A stretch of 6,314 nt of DNA from Anaerolineales bacterium UBA4823 (GTDB lineage: Bacteria > Chloroflexota > Anaerolineae > Anaerolineales > UBA4823), in assembly GCA_002402275.1 (NCBI GenBank), contig DHFN01000028.1, forward strand, positions 13,098 through 19,411, written 5' to 3'. Shown piece by piece: positions 1 through 5,495 of this stretch. The notes beneath the pieces are model-generated. The model did no database searches. It saw only the letters and a list, made by a program, of their open reading frames with translations, and was not told the origin of the DNA. The position numbers and the translations under genes were made by a program. Each line of letters opens with the position of its first letter. The stretch's first letter is position 1.

Positions 1-1
1 A

Positions 2-397
2 AAGGGCGTAACTGTTCTTTTGCTAGGGGTGTTAATCAGTGCGGGGTTGCATTTACTTAGGCTATTATATGCGATCCAAAACTGGTCTTTTTTAAAAAAC
101 TTATTGGGATGGGTTGTCGTTTACATTTTGGTCAGTGGTTTTAGTTTATTCATCTTGAGCATTGTAATGATTTTCCTCATCCTAAATAGGAATAAAAATA
201 CTTTTAAATATTTATCTGGATATATATTGATCTTGATAGTTTTTTATTGGATTGATCGTTTAGGATTATCAATAGGTGTATCAAATCGAAATATTCCTTT
301 TGTGATTGCCCTTCAATTACTGACGTTGATCGTTTATTGGTTATTGATGAGGAGCAAAGGGGTACAAGTATATTTTGGAGCAAAACATGACAAATAA
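2..397 (+). CDS. Unrecognised multi-pass membrane protein, 3' part only
   Basis: The reading frame is open from the left edge of the window, so this is the C-terminal 131 residues of a longer protein. The TTG at 20 is in frame but sits inside a hydrophobic helix and is unlikely to be the true start. The visible part has about four strongly hydrophobic segments: roughly residues 4-24, 34-60, 70-86 and 100-119, separated by short basic or polar loops such as NRNKN. A short polar tail ending in KHDK follows. No catalytic motif or family signature is recognisable, and no function is assigned. Its last 11 nt overlap the start of the carboxyltransferase gene in another frame, so the two are probably co-transcribed and perhaps translationally coupled. 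Similarity to the membrane subunit (OadB/MmdB) of sodium-pumping decarboxylases is not supported: the fragment is small and lacks recognisable motifs of that family. It is certainly hydrophobic, and reasonably certain to be coding because of the tight overlap. Confidence 0.6.
   Translation, partial: KGVTVLLLGVLISAGLHLLRLLYAIQNWSFLKNLLGWVVVYILVSGFSLFILSIVMIFLILNRNKNTFKYLSGYILILIVFYWIDRLGLSIGVSNRNIPFVIALQLLTLIVYWLLMRSKGVQVYFGAKHDK
377..389 (+). promoter_or_regulatory. Ribosome binding site fixing the carboxyltransferase start at ATG 387
   Basis: GGAG at 377-380 lies 6 nt before the ATG at 387-389. The frame could be extended upstream to a TTG at 375, adding four residues, but that codon has a poorer leader and lies within the ribosome-binding region itself. 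ATG 387 is therefore chosen, giving an N-terminus beginning MTNNPKIQ. The site lies inside the 3' end of the upstream membrane-protein gene. Confidence 0.6.
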
Positions 398-1937
398 TCC
401 AAAGATTCAAAAATTGCAGGAATATCGTGCTCAAAGCCGGCTGGGAGGGGGTGAAAGCAGAATTAAAGCCCAACATGAACGCGGCAAGTTAACGGCCCGA
501 GAACGAATTGACCTATTACTCGATAAAGGCTCGTTTCGTGAAGTGGATGCCTTTGTGGTCCATCGCACTCATGATTTTGATCTGGATAAACAAAAATTTT
601 TGGGGGATAGTGTTGTCACTGGCTGGGGCACTATTAATGGCAGGTTGGTTTATGTATTCAGTCAAGATTTCACAATTTTCGGGGGGAGCTTGGGAGAAGT
701 TCACTCGGAAAAAATCTGTAAGATCATGGATATGGCATTGAAGAACGGAGCTCCAGTGATTGGTTTAGATGATTCGGGTGGGGCTCGTATTCAAGAAGGG
801 GTGGTTTCATTAGGAGGGTATGCGGAGATATTTTTGCGGAATACTTTAGCATCTGGGGTCATTCCGCAAATCAGTGTGATTATGGGTCCATGCGCTGGCG
901 GGGCAGTCTACTCACCGGCTTTGACGGACTTCGTGGTCATGGTTAGGAATTCATCGTATATGTTTATAACTGGCCCCGAAGTCGTTAAAGCAGTAACTCA
1001 TGAAGAAGTGACATTTGAAGAGTTAGGGGGAGCCGATGTGCATGCAGAAATATCAGGGGTTTGTCACCTGGCAGCGGATAATGAGGCTGATGCGTTATAT
1101 CTAATTCGAAAGTTATTAAGTTATATTCCCCAAAATAACATGGAAGATCCGCCGTTTGTTGCCAGCCCAGATGATCCTCTGCGAATGGAAGAGGCGCTAG
1201 ATTCAATTATTCCAGAGGATGCCAGTAAACCATACGAAATTCGGGATGTCATTCGGTACATAGTAGATAACGGCACATTTTTTGAAATTCAAGAGCAATT
1301 TGCCAAAAATATCGTGATCGGGTTTGCAAGGTTAGGCGGACATAGTATTGGGATTATTGCTAATCAACCGGCAGTTTTAGCGGGGGTTTTAGATATCAAA
1401 GCATCCGAAAAGGCAGCCAGATTTGTCCGATTCTGCGATGCATTTAATATTCCTTTGGTGTCGTTTGTAGATGTTCCAGGATTTCTGCCCGGGGTGGAAC
1501 AGGAACATGGCGGCATCATTCGGTCAGGCGCTAAATTGCTTTATGCTTACTGTGAAGCCACTGTCCCAAAATTAACGGTTGTTACCCGAAAAGCTTATGG
1601 TGGAGCTTATATAGTCATGAGCAGCAAGCATATCCGCGGGGATGTTAACTTTGCCTGGCCCTCAGCCGAAATTGCGGTTATGGGTCCTGATGGAGCTGTG
1701 AATATTATCTTTCGAAAAGAATTAACCAATACAGCAGATGCTCCAAAAAGGAAAGAGGAACTGGTCAATGAATATTGCGAGAAATTTGCCAATCCTTATA
1801 TCGCCGCCCAACGTGGATATATTGATGATGTAATAGAACCTCACGAAACCCGTCCGAGGTTGATCAACGCTCTGGAAATGTTATCTAATAAAAGGGATAC
1901 AAATCCCCTTAAAAAGCATGGCTGTATTCCATTATGA
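387..1937 (+). CDS. pccB: Acyl-CoA carboxylase carboxyltransferase (beta) subunit, propionyl-CoA carboxylase PccB / MmdA family
   Basis: This 516-residue protein matches the usual length of PccB/MmdA-type carboxyltransferases. It transfers the carboxyl group from carboxybiotin to the alpha carbon of an acyl-CoA, and the family normally forms a cytosolic hexamer. The family pattern is complete. KLTARERIDLLLD is at about 34-46. The N-terminal crotonase-fold half has DDSGGARIQEG at 128-138 and MGPCAGGAVYSPALTDF at 166-182. The C-terminal half has VDVPGFLPG at 361-369, RKAYGGAYIVM at 401-411 and the C-terminal HGCIPL. The two Gly-rich stretches supply the oxyanion holes. The residue known to set acyl-chain preference in actinobacterial enzymes is Ile409 here, not Asp, so acetyl-CoA or mixed specificity is possible and the symbol marks the family only. 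Methylmalonyl-CoA decarboxylase alpha (MmdA) is an alternative, but a full biotin carboxylase downstream and no visible decarboxylase membrane subunit favour a carboxylase. Confidence 0.93.
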   Translation: MTNNPKIQKLQEYRAQSRLGGGESRIKAQHERGKLTARERIDLLLDKGSFREVDAFVVHRTHDFDLDKQKFLGDSVVTGWGTINGRLVYVFSQDFTIFGGSLGEVHSEKICKIMDMALKNGAPVIGLDDSGGARIQEGVVSLGGYAEIFLRNTLASGVIPQISVIMGPCAGGAVYSPALTDFVVMVRNSSYMFITGPEVVKAVTHEEVTFEELGGADVHAEISGVCHLAADNEADALYLIRKLLSYIPQNNMEDPPFVASPDDPLRMEEALDSIIPEDASKPYEIRDVIRYIVDNGTFFEIQEQFAKNIVIGFARLGGHSIGIIANQPAVLAGVLDIKASEKAARFVRFCDAFNIPLVSFVDVPGFLPGVEQEHGGIIRSGAKLLYAYCEATVPKLTVVTRKAYGGAYIVMSSKHIRGDVNFAWPSAEIAVMGPDGAVNIIFRKELTNTADAPKRKEELVNEYCEKFANPYIAAQRGYIDDVIEPHETRPRLINALEMLSNKRDTNPLKKHGCIPL

Positions 1938-1968
1938 AAGCCTTGGATAGATCGAAAAGTTTTTCAGA

Positions 1969-1999
1969 TTGACAAGGAATTTGTCCAAAAAGCCATAAA
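1969..1999 (+). promoter_or_regulatory. Possible sigma-70-type promoter upstream of accC
   Basis: A perfect TTGACA (1969-1974) is followed after 19 nt by CATAAA (1994-1999), which matches the TATAAT consensus at four of six positions. The spacing is longer than ideal. Transcription would start around 2006, just before the inverted-repeat region. A second candidate -10 box, TATTAT at 2135-2140, has no good -35 partner. Either could let accC and the downstream genes be transcribed separately from pccB. Confidence 0.25.
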
Positions 2000-2007
2000 T
2001 GTCATAT

Positions 2008-2077
2008 CGAACGAAGAGAGAACTCTAGAAAACAATGAAAAGACCCCTCATATCGTTCGGGGTGGCAACCTTCTTTT
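2008..2077 (+). promoter_or_regulatory. Potential mutually exclusive RNA hairpins with a T-box-like motif
   Basis: Two pairings compete for the same bases. CGAACGA (2008-2014) can pair with TCGTTCG (2053-2059) over a 38-nt loop. ACCCC (2043-2047) can pair with GGGGT (2059-2063) over an 11-nt loop, and AAAAGA (2038-2043) with TCTTTT (2072-2077) could extend this second stem across a bulge. The bulged stretch overlaps GGGGTGGCAACC (2059-2070), which resembles the GGGTGGNACC core of T-box leaders. A full T-box needs a long specifier stem upstream, and only about 60 nt separate the motif from the candidate promoter. This is therefore either a different leader, a degenerate remnant or chance. Confidence 0.2.
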
Positions 2078-2156
2078 AGGACCATCAGGACATGGATCAA
2101 TAATAAAGGAAAGCTTTTTTGAACAGGGCTAATTTATTATGGCAAATTAATCGAGG

Positions 2157-2174
2157 GTTGGTTCACAAACCAAT
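2157..2174 (+). promoter_or_regulatory. Short hairpin upstream of the accC ribosome binding site
   Basis: TTGGTT (2158-2163) and AACCAA (2168-2173) form a perfect 6-bp stem with a CACA tetraloop. A G-T pair between 2157 and 2174 can close it. It ends about 11 nt before the A/G-rich ribosome binding region at 2185-2193. There is no T-run behind it, so it is not a terminator. It may stabilise the leader or be an operator half-site pair. Its function is not known. Confidence 0.35.
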
Positions 2175-2184
2175 GTCTGCAAAA

Positions 2185-2204
2185 AGGAAGAGGTCTGAGC
2201 GATG
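2185..2204 (+). promoter_or_regulatory. Ribosome binding site of accC
   Basis: AGGAAGAGG at 2185-2193 lies 8 nt before the ATG at 2202. This supports that ATG, which also gives the conserved N-terminus MFNKVLIANRGEIA expected for biotin carboxylases. Confidence 0.6.
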
Positions 2205-3716
2205 TTTAATAAAGTATTGATCGCGAATCGAGGCGAGATTGCGGTGAGGATCATTCGTGCTTGTCGAGAATTGGGATTGCAAACGGTAGCCGTATATTCC
2301 GAAAATGATCGTCAAGCCTTACATGTCCGTTATGCCGATGAAGCCTATAATATTGGTGCAGCTCCATCACGGGACTCTTATTTACGAGCGGATAAGATCA
2401 TCGAATGCGCCAAAAAATCAGAGGCAGGTGCTATTCATCCAGGTTATGGGTTTTTAGCTGAGCGGGCAGATTTTGCCCAGGCATGTTTAGATGAGGGAAT
2501 TATCTTTATTGGTCCTAATCCTTCATCCATTCTATCCATGGGTGATAAGACGGTCGCTAGAAAAACGGTTTCTAAAGCTGGTGTACCGGTTGTTCCGGGC
2601 ACAGAAGGGGAAGGTTGTCTTCGTGATGAAGAAATTATGAACGAAGCAGAAAGAATTGGTTTCCCCTTATTGATCAAGGCATCTGCTGGTGGCGGTGGGA
2701 AAGGTATGCGAGAAGTGAATAGCATCGAGGAGATGCCATTATTATTAAAATCAGCTCGCAGAGAAGCTGAAGCAGCTTTTGGAGATGGGAATGTTTATTT
2801 AGAGAAAGTGTTGGAAGACGCTCGCCATATCGAATTTCAAATTATTGCGGATACACATGGAAATATCATTCACCTTGGCGAACGAGAGTGTTCCTTGCAA
2901 AGACGTCATCAGAAAATGTTAGAAGAGACTCCCTCCCCATTTATTGACGATGACCCGGAAATAAGGCAAGAAATGGGAAGTGTGGCGGTTAAAGCTGCTC
3001 AGGCAGTGGGTTATGTTAACGCCGGTACAATCGAGTTTCTGGTAGACAAAGATAAAAATTATTATTTCCTGGAAATGAACACCCGCTTACAAGTGGAGCA
3101 TCCTATCACAGAAATGGTTACCGGTGTAGATATTGTAAAGGAACAAATCCGGGTGGCCCGTGGTCGTCAATTGCGATATAACCAGGAAGATATTTCTCAA
3201 AAAGGTTGGTCAATGGAATGCCGGATTAATGCTGAAGATCCCTATAACAATTTCAATCCTTCGACGGGAACGATCACCCATATCCTTTCCCCAACTGGCC
3301 CCGGGGTGAGAGTGGATACGGGAATTTATCCGGGGTTTGAAGTGTCTCCTTATTATGATTCACTTATCTCTAAGCTTGTTGTTTGGGGTGAAACAAGAGC
3401 AGAAGCAATCCTACGAATGCGGCGGGCTTTGGAAGAATATCGAATTATTGGCGTGCGGACGAACATTCCTTTTTACCAGCGTTTAATGGATTCTCATCGT
3501 TTCATGGGAGCACAATATGATACCCGGTTTATTGAAGAACGTTTTTCGCTTGAGTCAGCCGAAGAAGGCTTACCCGACCGAGCGCCTATTGCCGCGGTGA
3601 TGAGTACCCTGGTCGCTCATCGCCAAACCCAATTATCTGCTCAGATTATTCAACGCAACGAAAGGGATACCAGCAACTGGAAATGGATTGGTCGCTGGGA
3701 AAGAATGCAAAGGTGA
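2202..3716 (+). CDS. accC: Biotin carboxylase subunit of acyl-CoA carboxylase (PccA-type, without its own biotin domain)
   Basis: Uses ATP and bicarbonate to carboxylate the biotin of the carrier protein, the first half-reaction of acyl-CoA carboxylation in the cytosol. The 504-residue protein has the full ATP-grasp layout: KVLIANRGEIAVRI at 4-17, HPGYGFLAE at 79-87, the glycine-rich ATP loop GGGGKGM at 163-169, and FLEMNTRLQVEH at 289-300. By alignment to the E. coli enzyme from memory, the catalytic and ligand residues are present as K116, K159, H209, K238, E278, E291, N293, R295, Q297, E299 and R341. The core ends near residue 448. The remaining 56 residues, which E. coli AccC lacks, contain WKWIGRWERM (493-502) and resemble the linker that leads into the BT domain in single-chain alpha subunits. 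Here the chain stops and the BT-BCCP part is a separate gene starting 4 nt after the stop. Substrate identity is set by the beta subunit, so the symbol denotes the biotin carboxylase function only. Confidence 0.96.
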   Translation: MFNKVLIANRGEIAVRIIRACRELGLQTVAVYSENDRQALHVRYADEAYNIGAAPSRDSYLRADKIIECAKKSEAGAIHPGYGFLAERADFAQACLDEGIIFIGPNPSSILSMGDKTVARKTVSKAGVPVVPGTEGEGCLRDEEIMNEAERIGFPLLIKASAGGGGKGMREVNSIEEMPLLLKSARREAEAAFGDGNVYLEKVLEDARHIEFQIIADTHGNIIHLGERECSLQRRHQKMLEETPSPFIDDDPEIRQEMGSVAVKAAQAVGYVNAGTIEFLVDKDKNYYFLEMNTRLQVEHPITEMVTGVDIVKEQIRVARGRQLRYNQEDISQKGWSMECRINAEDPYNNFNPSTGTITHILSPTGPGVRVDTGIYPGFEVSPYYDSLISKLVVWGETRAEAILRMRRALEEYRIIGVRTNIPFYQRLMDSHRFMGAQYDTRFIEERFSLESAEEGLPDRAPIAAVMSTLVAHRQTQLSAQIIQRNERDTSNWKWIGRWERMQR

Positions 3717-3720
3717 TATG

Positions 3721-4218
3721 ATGCGCTATATAACCACGATTAGTGACCGCGAATTTCAAGTGGAGATTATTGATGAACATCACGTTGTTCTAGATGGTTC
3801 TTTATACGAGGTGGATTTTGATTGTATAGAAAACCAGCCAGTCTACTCTCTGATCATAAACGGTTCGTCGTACGAAGCTTTTATCTATCCAAAAAATAAC
3901 GAATGGGAAGTGTTTTTACATGGAAGGTTATATCCCGCGCTGGTGGAAGATGAAAGGGAAAAAAGGTTAAAAGCGGCAGCGAGTGGAAAAGTCGCCGAAA
4001 GAGGTGAATTTCATCTGAAAGCTCCTATGCCAGGTTTGATAATCTCCATCCCAGTAGAAGAAGGGCAAACTGTTAATGCGGGAGATGTTTTGGTGATTCT
4101 GGAATCGATGAAGATGCAGAACGAATTAAAATCACCCAAAAAAGGAGTTGTAAGTCGAATACGGATCAATGTTGGGGATAATGTAGAGCAAAATCAGCCT
4201 TTGTTGAGTGTGATATGA
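3721..4218 (+). CDS. Biotin carboxyl carrier protein with BT-like N-terminal domain (C-terminal part of a split acyl-CoA carboxylase alpha subunit)
   Basis: Carries the biotin that shuttles the carboxyl group from biotin carboxylase to the carboxyltransferase. The 165-residue protein has two parts. Residues 1-80 are rich in beta strands (RYITTISDREFQVEII, EVDFDC, YSLIINGSSYEAFI, WEVFLHGRLYPALVEDE) and resemble the BT domain that joins alpha and beta subunits in propionyl-CoA carboxylases. A short Lys/Ala linker (81-96) leads to a biotinyl domain from about 98 to the end, with KAPMPGLI at 100-107 and the biotinylation site ESMKMQNE at 128-135. Lys131 is the modified residue, 34 residues from the C-terminus, as is typical. 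ATG 3721 is preferred because AGGTGAT (3711-3717) is an anti-Shine-Dalgarno match better spaced for it than for the adjacent ATG 3718. The preceding gene stops at 3716, so reinitiation is likely. The last 4 nt overlap the next gene. Confidence 0.9.
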   Translation: MRYITTISDREFQVEIIDEHHVVLDGSLYEVDFDCIENQPVYSLIINGSSYEAFIYPKNNEWEVFLHGRLYPALVEDEREKRLKAAASGKVAERGEFHLKAPMPGLIISIPVEEGQTVNAGDVLVILESMKMQNELKSPKKGVVSRIRINVGDNVEQNQPLLSVI

Positions 4219-4838
4219 ATGAGCATCAAGAGATTGAAATTAAATTATGGGTCAAGAATTTGAATTTAATAGAGGAGTTGCTACTCCATAAAAATGCGAA
4301 ACTACTTCAACCAAAGACCTACGAGGTTAACTTGCGTTTCGACACACAAAAGGGTGAATTAAGCAGTGCTGGTAAGGCATTACGATTGCGGAAAGATAAA
4401 GCAAATTTCCTTACCTATAAAGGGCCCAGTTCGAACCAAGCGGGGGCACGTGCCCGTACCGAAATCCAAACAGTTGTGGTTGATTTTGAGGCAACTCGGG
4501 CGATCCTTGAGGAATTGGGCTATCAGGTGTGGATGACTTATGAAAAGTATCGCACTGAGTATGAATGGGAAGATACCCGCATCTCCTTAGACGAAATGCC
4601 ATTTGGAACCTTTGTGGAAATTGAGGGACAAGATCCCCGAAGAATCCATACTGTTTGTGAGGATTTGGGTTTAAACTGGGACCGCCGTATTCCATGGAGC
4701 TATGTGGAAATATTTTTAAAAATTTGTAATGATGAGAATTTTCCCCAAGCCAAGCTGACCTTTGAAATATTTAAGACCAGGGTTATTCGTTTGGAGAATT
4801 ATGGGATTTTTGCCGCGGATGAATTGATCGAAAGATAA
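4215..4838 (+). CDS. CYTH-domain (triphosphate tunnel) protein, class IV adenylate cyclase CyaB / thiamine-triphosphatase-like
   Basis: CYTH enzymes bind triphosphates inside an eight-stranded beta tunnel and hydrolyse or cyclise them with metal ions. Known activities are inorganic triphosphatase, thiamine triphosphatase and class IV adenylyl cyclase. The hallmark ExExK is at the N-terminus (E6, E8, K10), and the other charged tunnel positions are in order: R57 and R59 (RLRK), K69 (TYKG), R81 and E83 (RTEIQ), K111 and R113 (EKYRTEYEW), D126 (SLDEM), and E135 and E137 (FVEIEG). With all these present the protein should be active, but the substrate cannot be read from sequence. At 207 residues it has an extra C-terminal segment of about 35 residues (after 172) beyond the core domain. 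The start ATG overlaps the stop of the carrier-protein gene (ATGA), and no strong ribosome binding site precedes it, so translation is probably coupled. No link to carboxylation is known to me. Confidence 0.88.
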   Translation: MNEHQEIEIKLWVKNLNLIEELLLHKNAKLLQPKTYEVNLRFDTQKGELSSAGKALRLRKDKANFLTYKGPSSNQAGARARTEIQTVVVDFEATRAILEELGYQVWMTYEKYRTEYEWEDTRISLDEMPFGTFVEIEGQDPRRIHTVCEDLGLNWDRRIPWSYVEIFLKICNDENFPQAKLTFEIFKTRVIRLENYGIFAADELIER

Positions 4839-4857
4839 AGGAGACTATAGCTGAAAC

Positions 4858-4870
4858 AGGAGTTACAATG
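4858..4870 (+). promoter_or_regulatory. Ribosome binding site of the flavin split-barrel gene
   Basis: AGGAG at 4858-4862 is 5 nt before ATG 4868 and fixes that start. A second SD-like AAAGGAG (4837-4843), overlapping the stop of the preceding gene, has no suitable start codon at the right distance in this frame. The 29-nt gap without a terminator supports co-transcription with the CYTH gene. Confidence 0.55.
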
Positions 4871-5458
4871 GACCACAATACCCAACCACAAAATCAAGCT
4901 TATAACACCATCTTACGCCAGAAATATGCCCGGGATGATCAATGGATCACAGATTTTCTGACTCATGCACAAATCGGGCATATAGCTACCCATTGGGAAA
5001 ATCAACCCTTTATTACCCCATTGATATTTTGGTTTGAACCGGAAAAGAAAGCCATCTATTTCCACACGAATGTCCAGGGAAGGTTAATAGAAAATTGTAC
5101 TCGTTATCCTGAGGGATGCTTTGAAACTTGTGAGATGGGGAAATTGTTGCCTTCTAATGCCGCGAAGAATTTTGGGATGCAATACGCCAGTGTGGTTGCA
5201 TTCGGTAAGATCTTTCAACTTACCGACGAAGAGGAAAAACGTTATGGATTGATGGGGTTGTTAAATAAATATTTTCCAGATTTAAAAGTAAGTGTGGATT
5301 ATCGTCCAATTTTACAAAAGGAGTTGGATATCACGGCTGTGCTACGCTTCGATATTGAGAGCTGGAGCGGTAAGAAAAACTGGAAAGAACATTCCCAACA
5401 AATTCCAGAATGGCAAGAATTAGAAGAATCGGTTTTGAAAAAATATCTTAAACAATAG
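4868..5458 (+). CDS. Pyridoxamine 5'-phosphate oxidase-like FMN-binding split-barrel protein (NimA-type)
   Basis: This 196-residue protein looks like the flavin-binding split-barrel family that includes NimA-like nitroimidazole-resistance proteins and many uncharacterised flavin- or nucleotide-binding proteins. The barrel starts with IGHIATHWENQPFITPLIFWF (about 36-56). A strand and phosphate-contacting stretch follows, IYFHTNVQGRLIENC (63-77), then CFETCEM (84-90), and LPSNAAKNFGMQYASVVAFGKI (94-115), where NFGMxYxSVVxFG is typical of this subgroup. A helix with KRYGLMGLLNKYFPD (124-138) comes next, and the late strand ITAVLRFDIESWSGKK (155-170) closes the domain. FMN is the probable cofactor, but the family also binds other flavins or heme, and the reaction is unknown. 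It is not the vitamin-B6 enzyme PdxH itself, whose conserved C-terminal region is absent. It is probably the last gene of the + strand unit and converges on murI. Confidence 0.85.
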   Translation: MDHNTQPQNQAYNTILRQKYARDDQWITDFLTHAQIGHIATHWENQPFITPLIFWFEPEKKAIYFHTNVQGRLIENCTRYPEGCFETCEMGKLLPSNAAKNFGMQYASVVAFGKIFQLTDEEEKRYGLMGLLNKYFPDLKVSVDYRPILQKELDITAVLRFDIESWSGKKNWKEHSQQIPEWQELEESVLKKYLKQ

Positions 5459-5495
5459 ACGAGTTTGATTATAGGGAAGCAATTCAAATTAGTCT
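5457..5495. terminator. Imperfect inverted repeat across the convergent gene ends, possible bidirectional terminator
   Basis: AGACGAGTTTGA (5457-5468) and TCAAATTAGTCT (5484-5495) pair at 11 of 12 positions, counting one G-T pair and leaving one G-A mismatch, around a 15-nt loop. The repeat overlaps the stop codons of both converging genes. The stem is A/T rich. No T-run follows on the + strand, and only a broken T-rich stretch (revcomp of about 5433-5456) follows on the - strand. A terminator role is thus inferred mainly from position. Confidence 0.3.

Larger units (their letters stand above)
1938..2201 (+). other. 264-bp non-coding spacer between pccB and accC with several inverted repeats
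   Basis: No credible gene lies here. The spacer holds a weak promoter-like pair (TTGACA 1969-1974), a long-range inverted repeat CGAACGA (2008-2014) / TCGTTCG (2053-2059), a local inverted repeat ACCCC (2043-2047) / GGGGT (2059-2063), a T-box-like string at 2059-2070, an isolated -10-like TATTAT at 2135-2140 and a hairpin at 2157-2174. The octamer TCATATCG is directly repeated at 2002-2009 and 2048-2055. No strong stem with a following T-run is present, so a classical terminator after pccB is not evident. The length is unusual against the tight spacing elsewhere, which suggests a leader region for accC and the genes behind it. Confidence 0.5.

Noticed and set aside
204..476. Antisense reading frame over the membrane protein and pccB start
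   Set aside because: It overlaps two well-supported genes on the other strand, has no recognisable protein features and no ribosome binding site of note.
508..741. Alternative-frame reading frames within pccB on both strands (also around 985-1206 and 1607-1792)
   Set aside because: They lie wholly inside a gene with strong family conservation and show no independent coding signature.
387..1937. Sodium-pumping methylmalonyl-CoA decarboxylase alpha subunit
   Set aside because: The sequence family is shared, but the neighbours include a complete biotin carboxylase, which a decarboxylase does not need, and no OadB/MmdB-like beta subunit is recognisable.
2059..2070. A genuine, complete T-box riboswitch
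   Set aside because: Only the core-like string is present. There is no room for a stem I with specifier loop between the candidate promoter and the motif, no GCGG extension, and no downstream terminator. It is kept only as a low-confidence resemblance.
2035..2079. Possible 14-residue leader peptide MKRPLISFGVATFF upstream of accC
   Set aside because: No ribosome binding site at a usable distance, no run of regulatory codons, and it overlaps the proposed hairpins. Such a short frame is expected by chance.
2105..2120. Rho-independent terminator at AAAGGAAAGC followed by six T
   Set aside because: The possible stem is only four A/T-rich pairs, too weak to be called a terminator.
2444..2725. 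Antisense reading frame within accC
   Set aside because: It lies fully within the conserved ATP-grasp coding region, and its proline- and serine-rich translation is typical of a shadow frame.
4411..4695. Antisense reading frame within the CYTH gene
   Set aside because: It lies opposite the conserved tunnel motifs, and its composition is typical of a shadow of the real gene.
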